Below are positions 8,117 through 15,856 of a stretch of 33,925 nt of DNA, piece by piece. Source of the DNA: Ruegeria sp. HKCCD8929 (lineage in GTDB: Bacteria > Pseudomonadota > Alphaproteobacteria > Rhodobacterales > Rhodobacteraceae); the NCBI RefSeq assembly GCF_013031405.1, contig NZ_WPZY01000033.1, positions 1 to 33,925 on the forward strand, given 5' to 3'. The notes under the pieces are model-generated. The model had not been told where the DNA came from. It did not search any database and saw only the letters and a list, made by a program, of their open reading frames with translations. The translations under genes were made by a program, and so were the position numbers. Every line of letters starts with the position of its first letter. Positions within the stretch are counted from its first letter, which is position 1.

Positions 8117-8866
8117 ATGACCTCATCCTCCCCCGTGGAAACCCTTGAAAAGCCCCAGACTACCTATAATCGCGTCATGCTGAAGATTTCCGGCGAAGCG
8201 CTGATGGGGGATCAGGGATTCGGTCTGCATCCGCCCACCGTCCAGCGTATCGCCGAAGAGGTGAAGTCGGTGCATGATCTGGGTGTCGAGATCTGCATGG
8301 TCATCGGCGGCGGCAACATCTTTCGCGGGCTCAGTGGGTCGGCGCAGGGGATGGAGCGGACGACGGCGGATTACATGGGGATGCTGGCGACGGTGATGAA
8401 TGCGCTGGCGATGCAGTCAGCGCTGGAAGGGCTGGGGGTGTTCACTCGCGTGATCTCGGCCATTCCGATGGATCAGGTTTGTGAGCCCTATATCCGCCGC
8501 CGTGCCGTGCGCCACCTTGAGAAGAAACGGGTGTGCATCTTTGCCGCCGGGACCGGCAACCCCTATTTCACCACCGACACCGCCGCCACACTGCGCGCCA
8601 ACGAGATGAGCTGCGAGGCGATCTTCAAGGGCACCAAGGTGGATGGGGTCTATGACAGGGACCCCGTGAAGTTCGAGGATGCCAAGCGCTATGATCAGGT
8701 GAGCTATGACGACGTGCTGGCCAAACGTCTGGGCGTCATGGACGCCTCGGCCATCGCGCTGGCGCGGGACAACAACCTGCCGATCATCGTGTTTTCGCTG
8801 GACGAACCCGGTGGGTTCCGTGGGATTCTGGCGGGTGAAGGGACCTACACCAAGGTTCAGAACTAA
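8117..8866 (+). CDS. pyrH: Uridylate (UMP) kinase
   Basis: PyrH phosphorylates UMP to UDP in pyrimidine synthesis and is normally essential. The 249-residue protein shows LKISGEAL at 22-29, GGGNIFRG at 64-71, GTGNPYFTTDTAA near 150 and the KGTKVDGVYDRDP segment near 175, all hallmarks of the bacterial hexameric UMP kinase. A 15-residue N-terminal extension is usual in Rhodobacteraceae. GGAG lies 7 nt before ATG. In most relatives the ribosome recycling factor gene frr follows directly; here the next 360 bp are non-coding and then a transporter gene appears. Confidence 0.96.
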   Translation: MTSSSPVETLEKPQTTYNRVMLKISGEALMGDQGFGLHPPTVQRIAEEVKSVHDLGVEICMVIGGGNIFRGLSGSAQGMERTTADYMGMLATVMNALAMQSALEGLGVFTRVISAIPMDQVCEPYIRRRAVRHLEKKRVCIFAAGTGNPYFTTDTAATLRANEMSCEAIFKGTKVDGVYDRDPVKFEDAKRYDQVSYDDVLAKRLGVMDASAIALARDNNLPIIVFSLDEPGGFRGILAGEGTYTKVQN

Positions 8867-9226
8867 AGCCGTCCACCTGCTTCCCATGTGACAGGCCGGA
8901 GCCGCAATGCCCCGGTTTGCTGAGTGTGCGCCTGCGGTGCGCTCGTTTCTTTGTTTGAGTTGGCTCGCGCTCACCACGGCAGCAGCACGGGCGAAGGTGG
9001 CAAACGCAATGCTTGCCCGATAGGCAGTGCAAGGCGGATACAATTGGCCGCATAGGCATGCGACCCTTAAAGGATGAAAAGCGACGCATCTGATGCGCCT
9101 ATGTGTCGCTTTTCCGTCATAGTCCGCCAAAACGTCGGTTTCGGGCCGCAGAGGGTCCATTTCATAACGCCGGATTTCCGTCACTTCCCTGATTAGAAGG
9201 CCACGAATAATGGAGAGGAAGAGACA
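8867..9226. other. Long non-coding gap after pyrH
   Basis: This 360-bp stretch between pyrH and the BCCT gene has no convincing gene. The minus-strand frames that cross it are rich in Arg, Cys and Pro, have no ribosome-binding site and run into pyrH. Its one clear structure is the nested hairpin at 9076-9114. The last part carries the ribosome-binding site of the transporter gene (GGAGAGGAAGAG). Confidence 0.5.
9076..9114 (+). terminator. Nested hairpin, possible bidirectional terminator or small-RNA 3' end
   Basis: GAAAAGCGAC (9076-9085) pairs perfectly with GTCGCTTTTC (9105-9114). Inside lies a second hairpin, GCAT-CTG-ATGC (9086-9096). The outer stem carries A-run and T-run ends, as a symmetrical Rho-independent terminator would. 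It is 210 bp after pyrH, far for a pyrH terminator, so it may instead end a short unannotated transcript. Confidence 0.5.
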
Positions 9227-10813
9227 ATGTCCGACACAACGGAGACCGACTATGAAGTCGGTCAGGACAATGTGCAGATCTTGGGTCTGGACGTCCACAA
9301 TCCGGTCTTTGCTGTCTCGGGCCTGACCATCGTTGCATTCGTGTTCTTCTCGCTCGTGTTCCGCGAGCAGGCGACCGAATTCTTCGGATGGTTGCGCCCT
9401 GCGCTGACCAGCAATTTCGACTGGGTGTTCATGATCGCCTGCAATGTCTTCGTGCTGTTCTCGCTGCTGCTGATCGTCACCCCCTATGGCTCGATCCGGC
9501 TGGGCGGCGCGGATGCAAGGCCCGACTACAGCTACGCCGGCTGGTTCTCGATGCTGTTTGCCGCGGGCATGGGTATCGGGTTGGTGTTCTGGGGCGTGGC
9601 CGAGCCGATCTCACACTATGGCGCATCGCTGGGTGGCGTGGCCGTGGGCGAAGACGGGCTGCGCACAGACTGGGCGCCGCTGGGTGCCGCCGCAGAGGAT
9701 CCGCAAGCCGCGCGTGATCTGGCGATGGCGGCCACCATCTATCACTGGGGTCTGCACCCTTGGGCGATCTATGCCGTTGTCGCTCTGGCGCTGGCGTTTT
9801 TCAGCTTTAACCGGGGTCTGCCGCTGACCATGCGTTCGGTCTTTTACCCGATCTTCGGGCAGGCGACCTGGGGCATTCTGGGCCATGTCATCGACGTGCT
9901 GGCGGTGTTTGCCACCATCTTCGGCCTTGCGACCTCGCTGGGCCTGGGCGCAACACAGGCGCTGGCCGGTCTGAACTATCTGTTCGGTGTACCGGTGACC
10001 GACGGCATGAAAGTGCTGCTGATCGTGCTGATCACCATCTTTGCGCTGGTCTCGGTCGTGGCCGGTCTGGACAAGGGCGTCAAGCGTCTGTCCGAGGCCA
10101 ACATGGTGCTGGCCGCCGCGCTGCTGATCCTGGTGCTGATCGTCGGCCCGACCGTCGCGATCATCTCGGGGTTCTTCACCAATCTGGTGGATTATACCGC
10201 GCAATTACCGGCGATGATGAACTGGATGGGCCGCGAGGACACCAATTTCGTGCAGGGCTGGACCACCTTCTACTGGGCCTGGTGGATCTCGTGGTCGCCG
10301 TTCGTGGGCATGTTCATCGCGCGCATTTCGCGCGGTCGCACCGTGCGGGAATTCATCATCTGCGTGCTGGTCATCCCGACCGTGGTCGGCGCCCTGTGGA
10401 TGAGTGTCTTTGGCGGCGCCGCGCTGGATCAGGTGATGTCCGGTACCGGGCAGGCGCTGTCGGACGCAGCGCTTGAGCTGAAGATGTTCAAGATGTTCGA
10501 GGCCTTCCCGATGACCGGCATCCTGTCCTTTATCGGCATCATCCTGGTGGTGGTGTTTTTCGTCACCTCGTCGGATTCGGGATCGCTGGTGATCGACACC
10601 ATCACCGCCGGCGGCAAGACCGATGCACCCACCGCGCAGCGCGTGTTCTGGTGCATTCTGGAAGGCGCGATTGCCATCGTGCTGCTGCTGGGCGGCGGAT
10701 TGGGGGCGCTGCAGGCGGCGTCGATCGCGACTGGCTTCCCCTTTGCCATCGTGCTGATGCTGATGTGCGTGTCGATCTTCATCGGTCTGTCGCGCGAGCG
10801 GCGCGGGAAGTAA
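9227..10813 (+). CDS. BCCT-family betaine/choline/DMSP-type transporter
   Basis: This 528-residue integral membrane protein of the betaine-carnitine-choline transporter family has about 12 hydrophobic segments. The glycine-rich segment GMGIG at 114-118 matches the Na+-coupled members such as BetP, and the tryptophan-rich signature FYWAWWISWSPF near 348 is the quaternary-amine binding helix. It most likely imports glycine betaine, choline or dimethylsulfoniopropionate as osmolyte or nutrient; sequence alone does not decide. It is monocistronic, with a strong ribosome-binding site (GGAGAGGAAG) before ATG and a strong terminator after the stop. Unlike BetP it has no long C-terminal regulatory tail. 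Confidence 0.95.
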   Translation: MSDTTETDYEVGQDNVQILGLDVHNPVFAVSGLTIVAFVFFSLVFREQATEFFGWLRPALTSNFDWVFMIACNVFVLFSLLLIVTPYGSIRLGGADARPDYSYAGWFSMLFAAGMGIGLVFWGVAEPISHYGASLGGVAVGEDGLRTDWAPLGAAAEDPQAARDLAMAATIYHWGLHPWAIYAVVALALAFFSFNRGLPLTMRSVFYPIFGQATWGILGHVIDVLAVFATIFGLATSLGLGATQALAGLNYLFGVPVTDGMKVLLIVLITIFALVSVVAGLDKGVKRLSEANMVLAAALLILVLIVGPTVAIISGFFTNLVDYTAQLPAMMNWMGREDTNFVQGWTTFYWAWWISWSPFVGMFIARISRGRTVREFIICVLVIPTVVGALWMSVFGGAALDQVMSGTGQALSDAALELKMFKMFEAFPMTGILSFIGIILVVVFFVTSSDSGSLVIDTITAGGKTDAPTAQRVFWCILEGAIAIVLLLGGGLGALQAASIATGFPFAIVLMLMCVSIFIGLSRERRGK

Positions 10814-10834
10814 TCCTGCCGCATAAAGACATAG

Positions 10835-10865
10835 AAAGGCCCCGGAGCGCATCCGGGGCCTTTTT
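10835..10865. terminator. Strong bidirectional Rho-independent terminator
   Basis: A perfect 12-bp stem (10835-10846 with 10852-10863, core GGCCCCGGA/TCCGGGGCC) encloses the 5-nt loop GCGCA and ends in TTTTT at 10861-10865 on the plus strand and a matching A-run on the other side. It lies between the convergent BCCT and VOC genes and can serve both. Confidence 0.93.
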
Positions 10866-10879
10866 CATGCGGCTTGTTC

Positions 10880-11263
10880 TTAGGCGGCTTCGGTTTCAAA
10901 GAACCCAACCGAGTTGCCGTCCAGATCGGTTGCGTAGAAAAACCGCCCCGGCGGGATCTGGATGATGGGCGAAACCACCTGACCCCCGGCATCGCTGACC
11001 CGCGTCATGGTGTCCTCAAGCGCGCCCTCGGACGCCAGGTGCAACGTCGGACCGCGCCCGTCGCCTGCCGGTTTGCCCGGATAAAGATGCAGGGCAATGC
11101 CGGTGGCCGCGTCGGCGGGTTTGAACATCACCACCGGGTTGGGGCCGGTTTCATCCACTTCCAGTTCGGCTCCGGTGGTGGTGGCGTAGAATTTCAGGGC
11201 TGCGTCCAGGTCCGAGACGGGAAGCTCTCCCCAGACCAGAAAATCCTTGGGTACGTAACTCAT
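10880..11263 (-). CDS. VOC-superfamily (glyoxalase/bleomycin-resistance fold) protein
   Basis: This 127-residue protein consists of a single vicinal-oxygen-chelate module pair. It starts VPKDFLVWGELPVSDLDAAL, the usual first strand and helix, and ends RFFYATDLDGNSVGFFE, the typical final DPDGN-type turn and strand. Family members include dioxygenases, glyoxalases and antibiotic-binding proteins. This one resembles small predicted lactoylglutathione-lyase-like enzymes of unknown substrate. It is convergent with the BCCT gene and divergent from the PLP-enzyme gene. AGGAGGTGAC lies directly upstream of ATG, so translation should be efficient. Confidence 0.88.
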   Translation of the reverse strand: MSYVPKDFLVWGELPVSDLDAALKFYATTTGAELEVDETGPNPVVMFKPADAATGIALHLYPGKPAGDGRGPTLHLASEGALEDTMTRVSDAGGQVVSPIIQIPPGRFFYATDLDGNSVGFFETEAA

Positions 11264-11390
11264 CTGTCACCTCCTTGGTTGAGATACCCCCGAGGGTGAC
11301 ATGCCCTGATGTCAGTTTCTGGCATCAGCTGCGGGCTTGACCCGCCGACCCAAGACCGGCATCCATTTCGAAATTGCACCGAGGGAGGCC

Positions 11391-12614
11391 ATGGCGCTCG
11401 ATATCGATTTCGTACGCGGGCAGTTCCCTGCGTTTTCCGAACCTTCGCTGAATGGACAGGCGTTCTTTGAAAACGCAGGCGGGTCCTATACCTGCAAGCC
11501 GGTGATCGACCGGCTGACCCGGTTTTATACTCAGCGCAAGGTGCAGCCCTATGGGCCTTATGAGGCCAGCCGCTTGGGTGGCGCGGAAATGGACGAGGCG
11601 CGCACGCGCATGGCGGCGCTTTTGGGGGTTGAGGCCGATGAACTGAGCTTTGGCCCCTCGACCACGCAGAACACCTATGTTCTGGCGCAGGCGGTCCGGC
11701 AGTGGATGCAGCCGGGTGAGGCGATCGTGGTGACCAATCAGGATCACGAGGCCAATTCCGGCCCCTGGCGCCGTCTGGCCGAGGACGGCATCGAGATACG
11801 GGAATGGAAGCTGGACCCCGAGAGCGGCCATCTGAACCCACAGGCGCTGGAGGATCTGCTGGACGAGCGTGTGCGGCTGGTCTGTTTTCCGCATTGCTCG
11901 AACGTGGTGGGTGAGATCAACCCGGTGACCGAGATCACCGCTATCGCCCATGCTGCGGGGGCCTTTGTCTGCGTCGATGGCGTATCCTACGCACCGCATG
12001 GCTTTCCCAATGTCGGCGAGTTGGGGCCGGATATCTACCTGTTCTCCTCATACAAGACCTATGGCCCGCATCAGGGCTGCATGGTGATCCGCCGCGCACT
12101 TGGAGAGTTGCTGCCGAACCAGGCGCATTTCTTCAACTCGGATGTACTCTACAAGCGGTTCACGCCCGCGGGACCGGATCACGCCCAGATCGCGGCCTGC
12201 GCGGGTATGGCGGATTACGTCGATCAGCTTTGCGATCATCACGGTGGCCCGGCTTCGGGCGCGGTCGCGCGGGGGGCCTTTGTGCATGATCTGATGCGCG
12301 CGCATGAGGTCGAGTTGCTGCAACCGCTGCTGGATGCGGTGAAGGACCGCAATGCCGTGCGTTTGATCGGACCTTCGGATGCGGCAAAGCGCGCGCCCAC
12401 GGTTGCCCTGTCGTTGGAGGGGGCTGCCGAGCCGGTGGCCGCAGAACTGGCAAAGCATGGCATCATGGCAGGGGGCGGTGATTTCTACGCAGTACGCGCG
12501 CTGCAGGCCATGGGCGTCGATCCGGCGCGGGGTGTGCTGCGGTTGAGCTTTACCCATTACACGTCCGAGGCCGAAATCGACCAGTTGCTGGATGCATTGG
12601 ACCGGGTTTTGTGA
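11391..12614 (+). CDS. Class-V aminotransferase, cysteine-desulfurase-like (catalytic Cys loop absent)
   Basis: This 407-residue PLP enzyme has the NifS/SufS fold. The start at 11391 is preferred over the TTG at 11337 because GAGGGAGG lies just before it. Residues FFENAGGSYT (25-34) resemble the substrate-binding loop, CVDGVSYAPH (194-203) holds the PLP-contacting Asp and His, and SSYKTYGPHQG has the Schiff-base lysine K222. Where true desulfurases have the flexible Cys loop after a GI-x-x-R-x-G strand, this protein reads GIMAGGGDFYAVRAL with no cysteine. It therefore fits the VC1184-type subfamily of cysteine-desulfurase-like proteins, whose reaction is not established. It begins the long rightward run and is followed 54 bp later by the photolyase gene. 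Confidence 0.88.
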   Translation: MALDIDFVRGQFPAFSEPSLNGQAFFENAGGSYTCKPVIDRLTRFYTQRKVQPYGPYEASRLGGAEMDEARTRMAALLGVEADELSFGPSTTQNTYVLAQAVRQWMQPGEAIVVTNQDHEANSGPWRRLAEDGIEIREWKLDPESGHLNPQALEDLLDERVRLVCFPHCSNVVGEINPVTEITAIAHAAGAFVCVDGVSYAPHGFPNVGELGPDIYLFSSYKTYGPHQGCMVIRRALGELLPNQAHFFNSDVLYKRFTPAGPDHAQIAACAGMADYVDQLCDHHGGPASGAVARGAFVHDLMRAHEVELLQPLLDAVKDRNAVRLIGPSDAAKRAPTVALSLEGAAEPVAAELAKHGIMAGGGDFYAVRALQAMGVDPARGVLRLSFTHYTSEAEIDQLLDALDRVL

Positions 12615-12668
12615 TCCGGTCCCCTTCGCGCCGCGTAAGAGGAGAAAAAGAACGGGGCGCGGGTGAGC

Positions 12669-14087
12669 ATGAGTGAAGCTCCCATGATTTTCTGGTTCCG
12701 GCGGGATCTACGCCTGTCGGATCATGTTGGCCTGTCCGAGGCGGCGCGCACGGGGCGGCCCATTTTTCCCGTCTTTATCCAAGACGAGCTGTCCGAGAGT
12801 TTGGGTGCCGCGCCGAAATGGCGGTTGGGGCAGGGGCTTGAGGCGTTTTCGGCCAGCCTCCACGCGCGGGGCAGCCGGCTAATCCTGCGCCGTGGCAATG
12901 CGCTTGAGGCTCTGCGTGCCCTGGTCGCCGAGACCGGAGCCAGCGCCGTCTGGTGGACCCGGGCCTATGATCCGCAGGCGATCCAGCGGGACGCAGAGAT
13001 CAAGGCTGCGCTCAGGGAGGCAGGCGTGGACGCCCGATCCTTTGCCGGGCATCTTCTGTTTGAGCCATGGACCGTGTCCACAAAAACCGGCGGTTATTTC
13101 CGCGTCTATTCCCCGATGAGGCGCGCAGTGCGGGATCGTGAGGTGCCCGAGCCGCAGCCCGCCCCGACCCATCTGCGGGCTCCTTCCAGATGGCCCAAGT
13201 CAGACGCTCTTTCCGACTGGTCGTTGGGGGCCAAGATGCGGCGGGGCGCGGCCATCATTGCGGCCCATGCCTCGGCGGGGGAACAGGCGGCACAGGACCG
13301 GCTGGCGCATTTCGTGGCCGAGGGCATTCACAACTACAAAGAGCTGCGGGACCGCCCCGATCTGGATGCGACATCGAACCTGTCCGAATATCTGTCGCTG
13401 GGCGAGATCGGGCCGCGGCAGGTCTGGCACGCGGGGCTGCGCGCGCGGGAAGAGGGGCAGGGCGGCGCCGAGACATTCCTCAAGGAGCTGGTCTGGCGCG
13501 AGTTCGCCTATCACCTGATGTATCACACGCCACATTTGCTGACGGGAAACTGGAAGCCGGACTGGGACAGCTTTCCCTGGCGCACCGATCCGGAGCATCC
13601 GCATGTGCTGGCCTGGCAGCGGGGTGTCACTGGCATCCCCTTTGTCGATGCCGGGATGCGGCAGATGTATGTCACCGGCCGGATGCACAACCGTGTCCGC
13701 ATGATCGTGGCGAGCTATCTGACCAAGCACCTTATGACCCATTGGAAGATCGGGATGAATTGGTTCGCCGATTGCCTGACCGACTGGGACCCGGCGGCCA
13801 ATGCGATGGGCTGGCAGTGGGTGGCAGGCTCCGGCCCGGATGCCGCGCCCTATTTCCGCGTGTTCAACCCCGAGACGCAACAGGCCAAGTTCGACCCTGA
13901 TGGGCGTTACATCGAACGCTGGATTGCCGAAGGACAGGCCAATCCGACAGGCACAGCGGCAAGCTATTTCCAGGCCATTCCGTCGAGCTGGAACCTGTCG
14001 CCAAACACGCCTTATCGTGACCCGATTGTGGGCTTGGCTGAGGGGCGCGAAATTGCCCTATCGGCTTATAAATGCCGGGATTTTTGA
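12669..14087 (+). CDS. phrB: Deoxyribodipyrimidine photolyase (class I CPD photolyase/cryptochrome family)
   Basis: This flavoprotein uses blue light to split UV-induced pyrimidine dimers. Its N-terminal antenna domain begins IFWFRRDLRLSDHVGL, the family hallmark. The C-terminal FAD/DNA domain carries LKELVWREFAYHLMYH, GIPFVDAGMRQM, MHNRVRMIVASYLTKHL and WDPAANAMGWQWVAGSG, including the conserved Trp and Asn positions of class I enzymes. The 472-residue length is normal. A GTG at 12663 is a possible alternative start; ATG 12669 is better spaced from GGGGCG, and neither has a strong ribosome-binding site. Downstream, after 74 bp, comes cyclopropane fatty-acid synthase, a pairing often seen in proteobacterial stress regulons. 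Confidence 0.94.
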   Translation: MSEAPMIFWFRRDLRLSDHVGLSEAARTGRPIFPVFIQDELSESLGAAPKWRLGQGLEAFSASLHARGSRLILRRGNALEALRALVAETGASAVWWTRAYDPQAIQRDAEIKAALREAGVDARSFAGHLLFEPWTVSTKTGGYFRVYSPMRRAVRDREVPEPQPAPTHLRAPSRWPKSDALSDWSLGAKMRRGAAIIAAHASAGEQAAQDRLAHFVAEGIHNYKELRDRPDLDATSNLSEYLSLGEIGPRQVWHAGLRAREEGQGGAETFLKELVWREFAYHLMYHTPHLLTGNWKPDWDSFPWRTDPEHPHVLAWQRGVTGIPFVDAGMRQMYVTGRMHNRVRMIVASYLTKHLMTHWKIGMNWFADCLTDWDPAANAMGWQWVAGSGPDAAPYFRVFNPETQQAKFDPDGRYIERWIAEGQANPTGTAASYFQAIPSSWNLSPNTPYRDPIVGLAEGREIALSAYKCRDF

Positions 14088-14161
14088 GGAGCCGGACACA
14101 AAACTTGCCTGAAACGGGTTCTAACCCTAGCTTGTAAATCACACCGCAATGGGGAGAGCGG

Positions 14162-15370
14162 ATGATCCTGACGAAGACCGAAGGGCAGACGAACCTGCCG
14201 CGATATTTTGCGCAAGTTTTCAAGATGCTTGGCAGGATGGAGGCCGGGCGGCTGGACATCGGCCTGCCGGATGGCCGGGTGTTCAGGGCCGAAGGCAAGG
14301 CGCCGGGCCCAGTGGCCCGCGTAGACATACACGATCCTGACGTTTTTGCCCGATTGGTTCGAGAAGGTGAACTTGGATTTTCCGACGCCTATCTCGAAGA
14401 AGAATGGAGCACACCCGATCTGCGCGCCTTCATGGACCTCGTGCATTTGGGCAGTGAGACGGTTTACGACGACTTTCCGGGCCAGTTTCTGGCGCGCGCC
14501 TATGAGAGATTTCGGTTCTGGCTGCAGCGCAATCACAAGGCGCAGGCGAAAAAGAATATCTCGTATCACTACGATCTGGGCAACGAATTCTATGCGCTCT
14601 GGCTCGACGATACGATGACCTATTCCAGCGCGATTTTCGAAACCGGACAGGAAAGCCTGGAAAAGGCGCAGACCGCCAAATACGCCAGTCTCGTCGATGA
14701 GATGGGCGCGAAACCCGGGGACCACATTCTGGAAATCGGCTGTGGCTGGGGCGGGTTCGCCGAATACGCAGCTAAGGAACGCGGGTTGCGCGTTACCGGG
14801 CTGACGATCAGCCAAGAGCAGCTGAGGTTTGCGCAGCAACGTATTGAAAAGGCTGGACTTTCGAGTCGTGTCGATCTGCGGCTTCAGGATTACCGGGATG
14901 AACGCGGCAGCTATGATGGCGTTGCCTCGATCGAGATGTTTGAGGCGGTTGGGGAAAAATACTGGCCGGTCTATTTCGACACCGTTCGAGACCGGCTGAA
15001 GCCCGGGGCCCGGGCAACGTTGCAGATCATCACAGTTGCCGATCGGCGCTGGGAGATTTACCAGAACGGCGTCGATTTCATCCAGAAATACATCTTTCCC
15101 GGCGGCATGCTCCCAGCGCCTCGAATCCTGCGGCAGCAGATCGAGCGGGCCGGTCTGGACCTCATCCGCTCGAAGGAGTTCGGCAAGAGCTACGATCTGA
15201 CCCTGCGCCGCTGGCACGAGACGTTCAACGCGAAATGGGATGAGATCGCGGGAATGGGATTTGATGCAAGATTCCGACGGATGTGGAATTTCTACCTTAC
15301 TGCATGTGGCGCGGCCTTTGACACCGGCACCTGCGATGTGACACAGATCACAGTCGCAAAACCCAGCTAA
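14162..15370 (+). CDS. cfa: Cyclopropane-fatty-acyl-phospholipid synthase
   Basis: This enzyme transfers a methylene from S-adenosylmethionine to unsaturated acyl chains of membrane phospholipids, forming cyclopropane rings that toughen the membrane. The 402-residue protein has an N-terminal lipid-binding region, then KKNISYHYDLGNEFY near 131-145, the SAM motif EIGCGWGG at 191-198, GLTISQEQL near 212, and IEMFEAVGEKYW near 257, all characteristic of the CFA family. The C-terminal LRRWHETF motif is also typical. GGGAGAG lies 4 nt before ATG. The trgA gene starts only 16 bp after its stop, suggesting co-transcription. Confidence 0.93.
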   Translation: MILTKTEGQTNLPRYFAQVFKMLGRMEAGRLDIGLPDGRVFRAEGKAPGPVARVDIHDPDVFARLVREGELGFSDAYLEEEWSTPDLRAFMDLVHLGSETVYDDFPGQFLARAYERFRFWLQRNHKAQAKKNISYHYDLGNEFYALWLDDTMTYSSAIFETGQESLEKAQTAKYASLVDEMGAKPGDHILEIGCGWGGFAEYAAKERGLRVTGLTISQEQLRFAQQRIEKAGLSSRVDLRLQDYRDERGSYDGVASIEMFEAVGEKYWPVYFDTVRDRLKPGARATLQIITVADRRWEIYQNGVDFIQKYIFPGGMLPAPRILRQQIERAGLDLIRSKEFGKSYDLTLRRWHETFNAKWDEIAGMGFDARFRRMWNFYLTACGAAFDTGTCDVTQITVAKPS

Positions 15371-15386
15371 CGCCGGAACCAATTGA

Positions 15387-15827
15387 ATGCCCACAGCTTC
15401 ACGTCTCGTCGCCGCCCTGTGCCTAGCGCTGCTTGCCTTTATCGTGTCGGGACAGGTGATGCCAAGGATGCCGGAAGGCACGGATTTCGGATATTTTACC
15501 TGGGTCAACGTGGCCTTGGGGATCGTCTGCGGCTGGGTGGTGATCGGCAAACGCGCGGGCCGGGGCACCACCTGGGCCATCAACAATGGGCTCACCGGCA
15601 TGGCGGCACTGGTGTTCTGGGCGCTGTTCGTGCAGGGCTGCTACGAAATGGTCCGGTTGGCGATGCGTCATCGCTATGACGGCCCGTTCGAAGCGTTGCT
15701 GGCAATCTTTCAGATCGGGGTTGAATACGGCGCGGTTCTGATATTTCCCAATACAATCTGGACATTGCTGATCGGTGGGGTCATAGCGGGGCTGCTGACC
15801 GAGTCCGCCTGGCATCGCTGGCGGTAA
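15387..15827 (+). CDS. trgA: TrgA-family membrane protein (tellurite-resistance locus)
   Basis: This small inner-membrane protein of 146 residues has about four hydrophobic segments (roughly 5-22, 35-55, 67-90 and 105-140). It resembles TrgA, first found in Rhodobacter sphaeroides as part of a tellurite-resistance locus, where trgA, trgB and cysK are adjacent. The same order is found here, which strengthens the call. Its biochemical role is unknown. It follows cfa by 16 bp and precedes trgB by 29 bp. The ribosome-binding site is weak, which fits coupling to cfa translation. Confidence 0.82.
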   Translation: MPTASRLVAALCLALLAFIVSGQVMPRMPEGTDFGYFTWVNVALGIVCGWVVIGKRAGRGTTWAINNGLTGMAALVFWALFVQGCYEMVRLAMRHRYDGPFEALLAIFQIGVEYGAVLIFPNTIWTLLIGGVIAGLLTESAWHRWR

Positions 15828-15856
15828 GGTGCCTTCGACAAAGGAAGTAGTGTCCT

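Noticed and set aside
8784..9089. Minus-strand frame across the pyrH end and the following gap
   Set aside because: It overlaps the pyrH end, has no ribosome-binding site, and its Arg/Cys/Pro-rich product resembles no known protein.
14066..15601. 511-codon minus-strand frame opposite the CFA synthase gene
   Set aside because: The plus strand encodes an unmistakable CFA synthase with all its motifs; the reverse frame shows no family similarity.
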